Source: Paracoccus sp. C2R09
Lineage (GTDB): Bacteria > Pseudomonadota > Alphaproteobacteria > Rhodobacterales > Rhodobacteraceae
NCBI RefSeq assembly: GCF_018860625.1
Contig: NZ_JAHKQB010000007.1
Coordinates: 1-64,000 of the forward strand
Reading direction: 5' to 3'
Length of the DNA: 64,000 bases
Each line of letters starts with the position of its first letter. Within the stretch, counting starts at the first letter, position 1. Position numbers and translations under genes: made by a program. Shown here one piece after another: positions 1 to 7,939 of the stretch. The notes beneath the pieces are model-generated. The model was not told the DNA's origin and made no database searches. It saw only the letters and a program-made list of their open reading frames with translations.

Positions 1-26
1 ACCGTGGAAACGCAAGGTGACGATGG

Positions 27-1079
27 TCACGCCCCGCCGCGCAGCAAGGTCTCGTTGCGACGCATCCGGAACAGCGCATTCAGCAGACGGACCTGCGTGT
101 CCATGTCGAATTGCGACCCCCGAAGATGCCGAAGCACGCGGCTGTAGAGATAGAACGGCTCCGATCGAAGGATCAGCTCCTCGAAACGCCGACGCCGCCA
201 GGCAACGCCCGCAAGGTGAAGTCCCGCCAGGATCTCGTCGCGCATGAACATCTCGATCAACGTGCCAAGCGCGGCATCGTGCCGCCCGATCGAGCTGTCC
301 GGCACCTCGTTCAGATCCCGGTCCATCCAGTAGTCCAGCCCGATGCCCTGATCCAGGTGGTTCGGCTTGCCACGATCGGCCTTGACGATGAAGCTCTCCA
401 GTGAACCGAGCGGATAGTGGTTGATCTGCGCCAAACCGTATCGCGGACCCGTCTTCGGAACCACCGTTCCCATCACGCGCGAAAGGCGGTCCCCGTTGTC
501 GTCGTGCCATCGCAGCCCCGTCTCGTCGGTGGCGGATGACCGCGATTGCGGCTTGTGCACCCCCAGCCGAAGCCGGTCCGGATCGTTTCGATAGAACGCC
601 TTGAACTGCACCGCACGCCACGGCCAGACCAGGGCCTCGGGCGCGCAGCGCGTGAACTGGCGCGTCACCGGAACGTCCTCGAACTCCACGGCTCCGCCGC
701 TTCCGAACATTCGCCATGACAGCAGGAAACCGTCTGCCGATGGGCAGGCGCCGATCAGGTCGTCCAACCTGCCGGTCCCGGTATGGATGTTCAGGAACTC
801 GTCGCAATCGGCAACATAGAGCCATTCGGAATGCTTCACATAGGGGTGGTTCTCGGCCCGCTTCAGCGCCGTCCATTGGACGGGCTTCTTGCCGCGACGC
901 GGGTTGCGCAGATGGGCCAGGTAACCAAGCTCCTGAAGCCGGTCCAGCATGGCATCCGTGCCGTCGTCGCAATCGTTGCTGTAGACCAGAATGTTGTCGA
1001 AACCGATGAGCCGGTGATAGGCGACCCATTCCAGAATGAACGGCGCCTCGTTGCGCATGGTCGTGACAACGGTCTTCAT
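27..1079 (-). CDS. glycosyltransferase family 2-like protein (Glyco_tranf_2_4 type)
   Basis: A 350-residue protein that probably transfers a sugar to a surface glycan. The N-terminus (residues 4-22, VVTTMRNEAPFILEWVAYH) is the typical first strand of this family. SNDCDDGTDAML (34-45) looks like the nucleotide-sugar binding loop, and DCDEFL (91-96) resembles the acidic metal-binding motif. There is no signal peptide or membrane segment, so it should be cytoplasmic. It stands alone, with the TetR gene upstream on the same strand. Donor and acceptor cannot be read from the sequence. Other sugar-modifying genes (GT fusions, sulfotransferases) occur elsewhere in the window but not next to it. Confidence 0.75.
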   Translation of the reverse strand: MKTVVTTMRNEAPFILEWVAYHRLIGFDNILVYSNDCDDGTDAMLDRLQELGYLAHLRNPRRGKKPVQWTALKRAENHPYVKHSEWLYVADCDEFLNIHTGTGRLDDLIGACPSADGFLLSWRMFGSGGAVEFEDVPVTRQFTRCAPEALVWPWRAVQFKAFYRNDPDRLRLGVHKPQSRSSATDETGLRWHDDNGDRLSRVMGTVVPKTGPRYGLAQINHYPLGSLESFIVKADRGKPNHLDQGIGLDYWMDRDLNEVPDSSIGRHDAALGTLIEMFMRDEILAGLHLAGVAWRRRRFEELILRSEPFYLYSRVLRHLRGSQFDMDTQVRLLNALFRMRRNETLLRGGA

Positions 1080-1185
1080 CGGCTATCCAAGGTTGTGCAA
1101 CTGACGGGGTTCACCGGGCAAATATGGCATGCCGCCACACTGGCCCGTGGGGCCGGCGGGGACAACCGCCCATCATGCGTGGGGA

Positions 1186-1800
1186 TCAGGCGTGGCCTCG
1201 ATGCGCGGGCGTCACCGTCAGGCGGCCGATCTCGTCCGCGAGGTCCGCACAAAGGCTGTGCATGCGTTCGGGGTCGCTTTCGCGCTGCGCCTGGATCTTC
1301 AGTCCGAAGATGTAGGTCTGCAACCGTCGGGCGATGCGTCCCGCATCGCTGTCCCGCGGGATCTCGCCCAACTGGGCCGCTCGGGTCACTGCCTGCGTCA
1401 GAAGCGCCTCGATCCGGTCCAGCTGGTCCATGATCGCCCTGCGCAGTTCGTCCCCCGCGGAAACTTCGAGAAGGGATTTCACCAGCATGCAGGCGGTCGA
1501 GGGTTTGTCGCATGGGGCAAGATCGGCCAGGCCCAGCAGATGCGCCTGCAGCGCAGCGATGGGCGAGGGGGCATCCGCGATCAGCGTTTCCAGATCATGG
1601 GCCATGCGCGCGGCATAGCGATCGATGGTGGCGCGGAACAGCGCCTCCTTGCTGTGGAAGGCGGCATAGATGGATCCCGGGCGCATCTGCAGCGCATGTT
1701 CCAGATCCTTGAGCGAGGTCGCATGATAGCCTTGGGCCCAGAACAGACCCATGGCCGCGTCCAGCGCCGTATCCCGATCATATGAAGCCATGCGTGCCAT
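1186..1800 (-). CDS. TetR/AcrR family transcriptional regulator
   Basis: A 204-residue one-component repressor. The N-terminal helix-turn-helix is clear (ATSLKDLEHALQMRPGSIYA, about residues 32-51, followed by FHSKEALF). The C-terminal ligand domain is helical. ATG codons at 1800 and 1791 are both possible starts and neither has a strong ribosome binding site. The gene is divergent from an AhpD-like protein, and the space between them holds two palindromes sharing TTGAG/CTCAA, the probable operators. It therefore likely represses itself and the AhpD-like gene. The inducer is unknown; the AhpD-like partner suggests an electrophile or oxidant. Confidence 0.85.
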   Translation of the reverse strand: MARMASYDRDTALDAAMGLFWAQGYHATSLKDLEHALQMRPGSIYAAFHSKEALFRATIDRYAARMAHDLETLIADAPSPIAALQAHLLGLADLAPCDKPSTACMLVKSLLEVSAGDELRRAIMDQLDRIEALLTQAVTRAAQLGEIPRDSDAGRIARRLQTYIFGLKIQAQRESDPERMHSLCADLADEIGRLTVTPAHRGHA

Positions 1801-1848
1801 CGTCACTAGATACGCCCGCTCGCGCATAAAATGAAGGGGGTCGGAAAA

Positions 1849-1892
1849 AATTTGAGCGTTTGCTCAAATTGCCCCTTGAGTGAGCGCTCAAG
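1849..1892. promoter_or_regulatory. paired palindromic operators between tetR and the AhpD-like gene
   Basis: The first site has 9-base arms AATTTGAGC (1849-1857) and GCTCAAATT (1862-1870) around a 4-base spacer. The second has arms CTTGAG (1875-1880) and CTCAAG (1887-1892), with the perfect inner palindrome TGAGCGCTCA at 1881-1890. Both share TTGAG...CTCAA, and their centres lie about 24 bp apart, roughly two helical turns. They sit in the divergent promoter gap, as expected for TetR-family operators. The binding protein is inferred from position. Confidence 0.75.
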
Positions 1893-1939
1893 AATTGCCA
1901 TCTGTTGTCGGCAAGCGAATGACAGCAAGGATTATCGCC

Positions 1940-2503
1940 ATGACCAAGTTCGAGCGTTTCGACGAGAACACCGCCCCCGAAGCCGCCCTGCCGCTGATCG
2001 AGAAGTCCAAGAAGGCATTCGGTCGCCTGCCGGGCCTGCACGCGGTGATGGCCGGTTCGCCCGCCCTGCTGGACGGCTATCAGGTTCTGCACCGCCTGTT
2101 CGCCGAGGAAACGGCCTTCGACGCCGATGAGAAGACCGTCGTGTGGCAGACGATCAACGTCTATCACGAATGCCATTACTGCGTTCCGGCCCATACCGGC
2201 ATCGCCAAGGCGATGGGCGTCAGCGACGACATCTCGAACGCGCTGCGCGACGAGACGCCGCTGCCGAACGCCAAGCTGGAAGCTCTGCGTGATTTCGTCC
2301 TGATCATGCTGGACACCCGCGGTAACCCGACCGACGCGCAAATGCAGGCCTTCTTCGACGCAGGCTATGAACAGCGCCACGTGTTGGACATCATCCTGGG
2401 CATGGCCCAGAAAGTGATGAGCAACTTCACCAACCACGTGGCCCAGACCCCGGTCGATGCGCCGATGCAGAAATTCGACTGGACGCCCAAGTCCAAGCGC
2501 TGA
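1940..2503 (+). CDS. AhpD-like / carboxymuconolactone decarboxylase family protein
   Basis: A 187-residue helical protein of the CMD/AhpD fold. The motif YHECHYCVPAHTG (around residues 75-87) carries the CxxC pair and following His that form the thiol-disulfide active site of AhpD-type peroxidase partners. The ATG at 1940 is chosen because AGCAAGG lies 8-10 bases upstream; in-frame codons further up would run into the operator. It is divergent from the TetR gene and followed at once by a terminator hairpin, so it is probably a single-gene unit controlled by that repressor. Its role is likely antioxidant or electrophile defence; the substrate is not evident. Confidence 0.8.
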   Translation: MTKFERFDENTAPEAALPLIEKSKKAFGRLPGLHAVMAGSPALLDGYQVLHRLFAEETAFDADEKTVVWQTINVYHECHYCVPAHTGIAKAMGVSDDISNALRDETPLPNAKLEALRDFVLIMLDTRGNPTDAQMQAFFDAGYEQRHVLDIILGMAQKVMSNFTNHVAQTPVDAPMQKFDWTPKSKR

Positions 2504-2528
2504 TGCGTCCGCAGCGATGATCGGCATG

Positions 2529-2550
2529 CGGGCACCCTTCGGGGTGCCCG
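2529..2550 (+). terminator. hairpin after the AhpD-like gene
   Basis: Perfect 9-bp stem, CGGGCACCC and GGGTGCCCG, closed by a TTCG tetraloop, 25 bases after the stop codon. Only a weak T-rich tract follows. Confidence 0.65.
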
Positions 2551-2559
2551 TTCGCATTT

Positions 2560-3373
2560 CCGGACCTGTTCGTCCAGGGCGACCGTCCTGCCCCCGGGGG
2601 CCTTCGACATCTGACAGTGCGGGGCCTGCGTTCCCATCGGTGTCGGTCGGAAGACGATGCGGCCCAAGCGCCCGCCCGTCATCGGCATTTCGGGCCGAAG
2701 GGTCGCGCACGATCTGAATGTCGCCAAGGTCCAAGGCAACCGCCTACATCTTCGGCGACGCCTGCGCCCGGCCCAGCTGGCGGATCGTCCTGAAACGGGC
2801 CGGAAAACGGCGTTGCTAGGCGCCGCATCGCCTCGGACAAACCGCTGCAGAATTCTTTCATCGAAGCGTTCGACGACCACGGCGCGACGAGCTGCAGATC
2901 TTTCGATGCCTTGGCTGATAAGCCCCGTGAAATCGCTCTTTGGCCCTACTGCAATGACGTCACGCCGCGTTCCCCGTTCGCCAAGCGGAGGCCGCTCGAG
3001 GAGCGCCGCCCTGAAACCAGCTGGCGACTGGTAATCCCGAGCCGGCTTGAATGCAGGGGCAGGTCAGGGATCATCGTGCCTGACGATGCGGCGGACCCGA
3101 CGTTCCGACAGGAAAGCTTGCCGCGCAGATCCGTGCGACGGGCCCATTTCGCGCCGTTGCCGGCTGATTTCGCGACCATACGGCAGAAACCGAGCGGCGC
3201 AGAGCGGTTGCAACCCCTGCGGCCGCTGATCGGAAGGCGTCAGACCCGGCCTTGTGCCGTGCCGAATCGCAGGGGAACTCGGCGAATGGGGTGACCGTAT
3301 CAAGGTCCGGCCAGGATCTTGCCGACAGGGCCGCAGCTGACCACTGACGGCCTGCCTTGAAGAGGATGGCCGT
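2560..3373. other. long gene-poor stretch with a transposase remnant
   Basis: About 800 bases between convergent genes with no convincing intact gene. Several open frames occur on both strands, but none has recognisable composition or motifs. The exception is the decayed IS3-type transposase tail at about 2833-3030. The rest is probably degraded mobile DNA or long untranslated sequence. Confidence 0.5.
2833..3030 (+). pseudogene. IS3-family transposase C-terminal remnant
   Basis: Reading from 2833, one frame gives SDKPLQNSFIEAFDDHG, then about 20 residues later REIALWPYCNDVTPRSPF and a Lys/Arg-rich RRPLEERR. This matches the order in IS3 OrfB transposases, where GKPxQNxFIESFNGR (carrying the last catalytic Glu) is followed by a segment like REIALWRYDYNNVRPHSSL. 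Several conserved positions are lost, there is no start codon or upstream DDE portion in frame, and no terminal inverted repeats were found. It is a dead fragment of an old insertion. Confidence 0.6.
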
Positions 3374-4441
3374 TCAGGGGCCGTAGATGCTCCAGAAGAA
3401 CAGCCGCAGCTTGTCGCTTGGTTGATAGCCCTCGAAATTCGCCTCGAATGCGGCATCCAGCAGCGAAGGCCGGGTCAGCACCAGCTCGGACAATGTGCGC
3501 GAAAACCGCATGAGAAGCTGTGCCTTGACAGGTTCGGCATCATCGGGATTTCGCATGAAGATCACATAGCGATCATCGCTGTAGGTCGTGGCAGCGGGAC
3601 GGAAGTCGCAGGTGCCGAACAGCTTCAGGGCCCGGTTCACGATTTCCAGATCCCCGACGTAATACTGCAGCCGACCCGCACAGAAGGCCTCGGCGACCTG
3701 TTGGTGGTCGTCGAAATCCATGATGGGCGGGCTTCTCGGCTGGGGCGGTGCATCGATGGCCCCAAGGTCGTCCGATCCTTCGGGCGCCGACGCCGGTTCG
3801 GGCTGGGCCGTCAGGCCGCAGGTCGGGTTCGACGCCATCCAGCCTGTCGGGTTGTGCATGTATTTCAGAAGCCCCTCGCGATAGTTCTTCCATTCGTTGC
3901 CATCGAGAATCCGCATCAGCCCCTGATCGAAGGCGGTGGTGCTCTTGACCAGCCCGATCTGGGGCGGGCAGGGCGATTGCCGGATCTCCTCGCGCGGCTG
4001 CGCGGCAAAACCGATGCCGGACATGTAGAGCGGCAGCGAGGCCGTGAATTCCCGGACCCGGTCGCGCGTGACGGTCGCCGGGTCGCACAACACGTCCACC
4101 GCATCGTCGACCCCTTGGGCGCGCAGCTTTTCAAAGCGGTTTGCGGCGGTTATCTCAACGATGCGGATGTCCAGGCCTGCAAGGCTGCCGCGTTCTTCCA
4201 TCTCATCGAGGACGCGATCGCAGATATAGACCATGTACCCGGCATAGCCCTGGCCGGCCAGCCGACCGCTGCTGGTCCCGGGCGGCAGCAGCGTATCGCC
4301 CGGCCGGTAGGAAAAGGGCGGCGCATCGGCCCGCACGGCAATGACCAGCTCGGTGCTGCTGTCGGCCTGCGCGGGCGCCTGATCGGGCTGCGCGGTCGCA
4401 AGGGATGCCGTGGCGATCAGGATTGCTGCGGCTCTGATCAT
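3374..4441 (-). CDS. periplasmic solute-binding protein, family 3-like
   Basis: A 355-residue exported protein. Residues 1-17 (MIRAAAILIATASLATA) look like a signal peptide. The mature part begins with LVIAVRADAPPFSYR, the first strand of family 3 (amino-acid type) binding proteins, continues with GYMVYICDRVL and has the later VTRDRVREFTASLPLYMSG hinge segment typical of that fold. A proline-rich insert lies in the middle. The start overlaps the stop of the upstream membrane protein by four bases (ATGA), so the two are translationally coupled. No ABC ATPase or canonical permease is nearby, so it may serve as a sensor or partner of the membrane protein rather than an ABC importer component. 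Ligand unknown. Confidence 0.7.
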   Translation of the reverse strand: MIRAAAILIATASLATAQPDQAPAQADSSTELVIAVRADAPPFSYRPGDTLLPPGTSSGRLAGQGYAGYMVYICDRVLDEMEERGSLAGLDIRIVEITAANRFEKLRAQGVDDAVDVLCDPATVTRDRVREFTASLPLYMSGIGFAAQPREEIRQSPCPPQIGLVKSTTAFDQGLMRILDGNEWKNYREGLLKYMHNPTGWMASNPTCGLTAQPEPASAPEGSDDLGAIDAPPQPRSPPIMDFDDHQQVAEAFCAGRLQYYVGDLEIVNRALKLFGTCDFRPAATTYSDDRYVIFMRNPDDAEPVKAQLLMRFSRTLSELVLTRPSLLDAAFEANFEGYQPSDKLRLFFWSIYGP

Positions 4442-6150
4442 GTCACCTGCACCTCCTGTGTTGCGTCCGGGTTCTCGGACAGTTCGAGCAGCAGGGCATA
4501 GGCGGCCAGAAAGATCGTCATCGGTGCCAGAAGGAACAGGGTCTCGCGCAGGGTCCACAGGCTGCGCATGAACGGGCTGGTCCCGGTGCTGAAATTCGGG
4601 ACCGCGAAGACGACGCAGCTCAACGCGACGACGAAGGCGGGGATCGCAACCATCAGGGTCGATCGCAGCGTCATGCGTGCGGCCAGTTCGTCATGCTGAT
4701 CGGTCGCCATCAGGACACCGATCGACACCAGCGTCGCCAAGGGAATGAAGAACACGAGATACAGCGCCATGCCTTGCAGGAAATAGGCCAGCTGCGCCTG
4801 CGTGGTGATGCGTCCCGCCCCCCATTCCCAGATCACCATGATTGCACCCACGGCCGCCATCCCCAGAAGCCCCGGCACGATGGAGGTCGTCAGCAACCGC
4901 GCATAGGGAGGAGAGGAGAGCGACCATTTCCGCCATTTGCCCTGTTCCCGCCGGATGTCACGGATCAGCAGCGCAAGGGCACTGCTGACAAAGCACATCG
5001 CCGGCGCGGTCAGGGCGAAGCTGGCAGAGTCGCCGGCGATCGTCGCGATGATATCGGTCGAAAAGCGCATGCCATCCAGCGAAGCCGGCGGCGCGATCAG
5101 GACATAGATCACATAGAGCAGTCCGACCGCCACGAAGGTGCCGACGGCACAGGCCAGGGTGGCACCCACGACGGCATCCATGTTCGCCTCGGTCTCGTGG
5201 CGCAGACGGTCGTTGATCTGGCGCAGCAACCTGTCGCGCGGCCGCGTCGAGGTTTCCGACAGGGTCGAAAAGTTGCGCCCGTTGCGGATGAACTGGACCG
5301 CGAAAAGGGCCAGCACATTGTCGCGCAAATCGCGTGCGTGATCGTAGAACAGCGTCTGCTGTTCCAGGCCGCTGCCCTCCCATGCCGTCAGGTCCTGGCG
5401 CAAGGTGGCATAGCTCTTGCTCAGCGCATTGCGCAGATCGCCCATCGAGGCGGTGGACGATGTGCTGAACAGCCGGTTGCGCGCGGCCCCCGTCACAGTG
5501 GGCAGCAGCAGGTCGATCTGGGCCAGATAGCTGCGCAGATCCTCGCGCGCGGTGTCCGGCAGGTGCCACTTGTCGCCCTTCGGGATCTTGAGATCGAGCA
5601 GGGCGACCAGTTGCCCGCCTTCTTGTTCAAGCGCCGCCTGCACATCCGGATTGCCAAGGTCGAAGGTTTCCAGCCCGTCCACGATGCGGAAGACACCGTT
5701 GGGAATATTGGCCGCCCTGTGCGCGACATTGCGGATCGCACGTTCCACCGGGGCCAGGATGCCCGATACCATCGCGACCATGATTGCCGTCGCGATATAG
5801 AAGGGTCGGGCCAGATCCTTGTCGACGGCCAGTCCCTGTCCATTCCCGGGGTCGTCCGCAAGAAAGTCGATGCCGCTCGGGCCGACCCGGTCGCCGGATG
5901 CATCGGAAAAGATCCGATACAGCTCATCCGAACCGATCAGGACCGCATACAGCACCAGATAGATCAGGACATACAGCGTGGCGCCCCGGGCTCGTTCGCC
6001 CAGGGTCGAGATCGAATCGATCTGAACGCCGCGCAGGATCGAGAACCGATCGGTGGACACGTGCTGCGAGGGCTTTCGAAACTGCTGGATCGCCTCGGCC
6101 GCAAGCACGATCGCACCAGCAAGCACGACGGTCAGACTGGCAAAACTCAT
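4438..6150 (-). CDS. polytopic membrane protein of unknown function
   Basis: A 570-residue protein I do not recognise. Hydrophobic segments near residues 5-22, 57-75, 115-133, 327-350, 373-395, 421-445, 455-480, 493-515 and 535-558 suggest about nine membrane spans. A soluble domain of roughly 190 residues (135-325) sits between spans 3 and 4; it is charged and helical, with no catalytic motif I can name. It is the middle gene of an operon, 9 bp after a 42-residue secreted peptide and overlapping the binding-protein gene by 4 bp. It has no Walker motifs and no ABC permease EAA loop. A channel, transporter or signalling receptor using the binding protein is possible, but this is inference. Confidence 0.6.
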   Translation of the reverse strand: MSFASLTVVLAGAIVLAAEAIQQFRKPSQHVSTDRFSILRGVQIDSISTLGERARGATLYVLIYLVLYAVLIGSDELYRIFSDASGDRVGPSGIDFLADDPGNGQGLAVDKDLARPFYIATAIMVAMVSGILAPVERAIRNVAHRAANIPNGVFRIVDGLETFDLGNPDVQAALEQEGGQLVALLDLKIPKGDKWHLPDTAREDLRSYLAQIDLLLPTVTGAARNRLFSTSSTASMGDLRNALSKSYATLRQDLTAWEGSGLEQQTLFYDHARDLRDNVLALFAVQFIRNGRNFSTLSETSTRPRDRLLRQINDRLRHETEANMDAVVGATLACAVGTFVAVGLLYVIYVLIAPPASLDGMRFSTDIIATIAGDSASFALTAPAMCFVSSALALLIRDIRREQGKWRKWSLSSPPYARLLTTSIVPGLLGMAAVGAIMVIWEWGAGRITTQAQLAYFLQGMALYLVFFIPLATLVSIGVLMATDQHDELAARMTLRSTLMVAIPAFVVALSCVVFAVPNFSTGTSPFMRSLWTLRETLFLLAPMTIFLAAYALLLELSENPDATQEVQVT

Positions 6151-6159
6151 GCCCGCACC

Positions 6160-6288
6160 TCAGAGGCAGGTCTTGGCTTCAGGGTTGCACGGTCCGACAG
6201 CGACGGGGGCATCGGGACCCTGCAGGGTCGCATCAGACAGAATGATCGCAAGCATGCCGGCAAGGGCGATTTTGGATAAGGAAAACAT
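6160..6288 (-). CDS. 42-residue secreted or membrane-anchored peptide
   Basis: A short reading frame directly upstream of the membrane protein gene. It starts MFSLSKIALAGMLAIILS, a signal-peptide or single-span helix, and continues with a short tail holding two cysteines (VGPCNPEAKTCL at the end). AGGTG precedes the ATG by 4 bases, and only 9 bases separate its stop from the next start. The position and good start suggest a real small gene, with the two cysteines perhaps forming a disulfide in the periplasm. No family is recognised. It could alternatively act as a leader peptide for the operon. Confidence 0.55.
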   Translation of the reverse strand: MFSLSKIALAGMLAIILSDATLQGPDAPVAVGPCNPEAKTCL

Positions 6289-6420
6289 GGGGCACCTATT
6301 TTACGAAGTTACCACTGGAATATAACATATTAATTATTTCCGGTCATTAATTAGATTCTTGAATATATTATGTGCGCATCAATTAATTTGATAATATAAA
6401 TGAATTGCGTTTATCACCTA
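6289..6420. promoter_or_regulatory. AT-rich promoter region of the unknown operon
   Basis: About 130 bases with very low GC in an otherwise GC-rich window. ATTAAT-type words recur (near 6331, 6345 and 6390), with runs such as TAATATAA. The patch lies immediately upstream of the 42-residue gene. It probably contains the operon promoter and may bind a silencer or nucleoid protein. No single -35/-10 pair can be chosen with confidence. Confidence 0.5.
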
Positions 6421-6879
6421 TTTAGGCAAGGAGGCGGTAAGACCATCCAGATGCCGGCTCGGTTCTGCCTTTCCGTCATCTCGATGTATCTCGGGCGATT
6501 CTTCAGCGCTCTTCTTGGCTGAACATCCGTCGCGCCGAAATGTCCTGGGTGGCGAAACGAGCGGGCAGTCCGGGTGATCACCGAACTGAAACCGCTCGCT
6601 GACATCTGGCCGCGGATGCCGAATGAGATGTGTCCGGCAGGGTGTGAATGGACGATCGGCAGAGATTCTCCGCATTGCGGCTCGGTGACCCTGTCGGTGC
6701 TGCGTGGTCGAACCTGCCGACCGGGGCTCGACCAATGCGGGGACCGTCGTCTCCAGGTCACGCTGGCCCCCGCCGCAGGGCCACAGGCCTGCTGCGTTTA
6801 ATGCTCGCACCGAACTAGGGCGTCCTCCTTGGCTGTGATGGAGGGGCCGCCGTGAGCCTGAGGTGTAAGATCTGTCAGG
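6421..6879. other. gene-poor stretch
   Basis: About 460 bases with only short, uncharacteristic open frames on both strands. No start with a good ribosome binding site and no family motif was seen. Together with the AT-rich patch beside it, this may be a scar of past insertion. Confidence 0.45.
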
Positions 6880-7128
6880 TCACTGAGCAGCCATCCCCGC
6901 CAGCATGGAACCCAGAGCGACGAGATGTATCAGCATGATCGCCCTGTCGTTCCAGAGGATGCCGACGATCAGCCATCCCAGAACGCCGACGAGGAACAGA
7001 TAGAGGTTCCAGGGCGTCCAGCCGAAACCGGTTCCGGCATAGCCGAGAATCTGGATGATCGAGGCCACCCATTTCACCACGAACGCCGTCCGGCCGTGCC
7101 CGCCGATGGTCGTTGCATCAGACGCCAT
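6880..7128 (-). CDS. small membrane protein, DUF6552-like
   Basis: An 82-residue protein with three closely spaced hydrophobic stretches (around residues 18-36, 41-59 and 62-80). The motif GWTPWNLYLFLVGVLGW followed by WNDRAIMLIHLVAL recalls the small Rhodobacteraceae family DUF6552; that assignment is from memory and unverified. GGAGG lies 8 bases before the ATG. The start overlaps the end of the upstream SDR gene by 11 bases, so the two are co-translated. Function unknown; the coupling suggests a membrane partner for the SDR or an unrelated protein under the same LysR control. Confidence 0.65.
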   Translation of the reverse strand: MASDATTIGGHGRTAFVVKWVASIIQILGYAGTGFGWTPWNLYLFLVGVLGWLIVGILWNDRAIMLIHLVALGSMLAGMAAQ

Positions 7129-7822
7129 GGGTCAGTCCTCCGTCGATCCGCCAGTTCTGCCCGGTGACATAGCTGCCGCCTTCCGATGCAAGCCATCCGA
7201 TAAGCGAGGAGACCTCTTCCTCCCTGCCGTATCGGCCCATCGGGATGCGCGTTCGGCGTTCCTCGGTTTCTGGCAGGCTGTCGATGAAGCCCGGCAGGAC
7301 ATTGTTCATGCGGATGTTCTGCGCGGCATGCTTGTCGGCAAAAAGCTTGGCGAAACCGGCAAGCCCGGCGCGGAAGATCCCCGAAACCGGAAAGAGCGGG
7401 TCGGGCTCGAAGGCTGCGAAGGTCGAAATGTTGATGATCGCCCCGCCACCCTGCGCCGCCATGATCGGGGTCACGAGGCGGGTGGGACGGATCACGTTCA
7501 GAAGATAGACATCCAGTCCTGCATGCCAGTCATTATCGGTGATCTCGATGATGTCGCCATTGGGTCCATGCCCGGCAGAGTTCACCAGGACATCGATGCG
7601 GCCCCACCGGTCCACCGCCCCGTTCACGAGGCGCGCAAGATCCTCGATCGACCGGTTCGATCCGGTGACGCCGAAGCCACCGAGACCTTCGGCAAGCGCC
7701 TTCCCCTTGCCCGAGGAAGACAGGATGCCGATCTTGAAGCCGTCGGAGGCCAGGCGTTTCGCGGCACCGGCGCCCATCCCGCTGCCTCCTGCCGTGACCA
7801 GGGCCACTTTTTCTGTCTCCAT
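7118..7822 (-). CDS. short-chain dehydrogenase/reductase, atypical active site
   Basis: A 234-residue Rossmann protein. The cofactor loop is TAGGSGMGAGAA (about residues 10-21), followed by VLVNSAGHGPNG, the SDR structural motif, and NISTFAAF at the position of the catalytic Ser strand. Where classical SDRs have YxxxK, this one reads SGIFRAGL: the Tyr is Ser and the Lys is Arg. A conserved NVLPGF and a C-terminal TGQNWRIDGGL complete the fold. It may use a different chemistry or bind nucleotide without reducing. AAGGAG supports the ATG. It is divergent from a LysR gene and coupled to a small membrane protein. Confidence 0.8.
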   Translation of the reverse strand: METEKVALVTAGGSGMGAGAAKRLASDGFKIGILSSSGKGKALAEGLGGFGVTGSNRSIEDLARLVNGAVDRWGRIDVLVNSAGHGPNGDIIEITDNDWHAGLDVYLLNVIRPTRLVTPIMAAQGGGAIINISTFAAFEPDPLFPVSGIFRAGLAGFAKLFADKHAAQNIRMNNVLPGFIDSLPETEERRTRIPMGRYGREEEVSSLIGWLASEGGSYVTGQNWRIDGGLTHGV

Positions 7823-7939
7823 GATCCTGCGCTCCTTACCCGGCCCAAGATGCCGTCTGCCTCTGTCATCCTGCAGATAAGGGGGATAGGGTCATCTGAC
7901 CAACCAGCCGGGCTGTTACGAGAGTGTAGGAAATCTATC

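Noticed and set aside
7055..7939. A 295-codon N-terminal extension of the LysR frame
   Set aside because: It runs antisense to the SDR gene and lacks family character. The HTH begins at residue 8 from the GTG at 7940.
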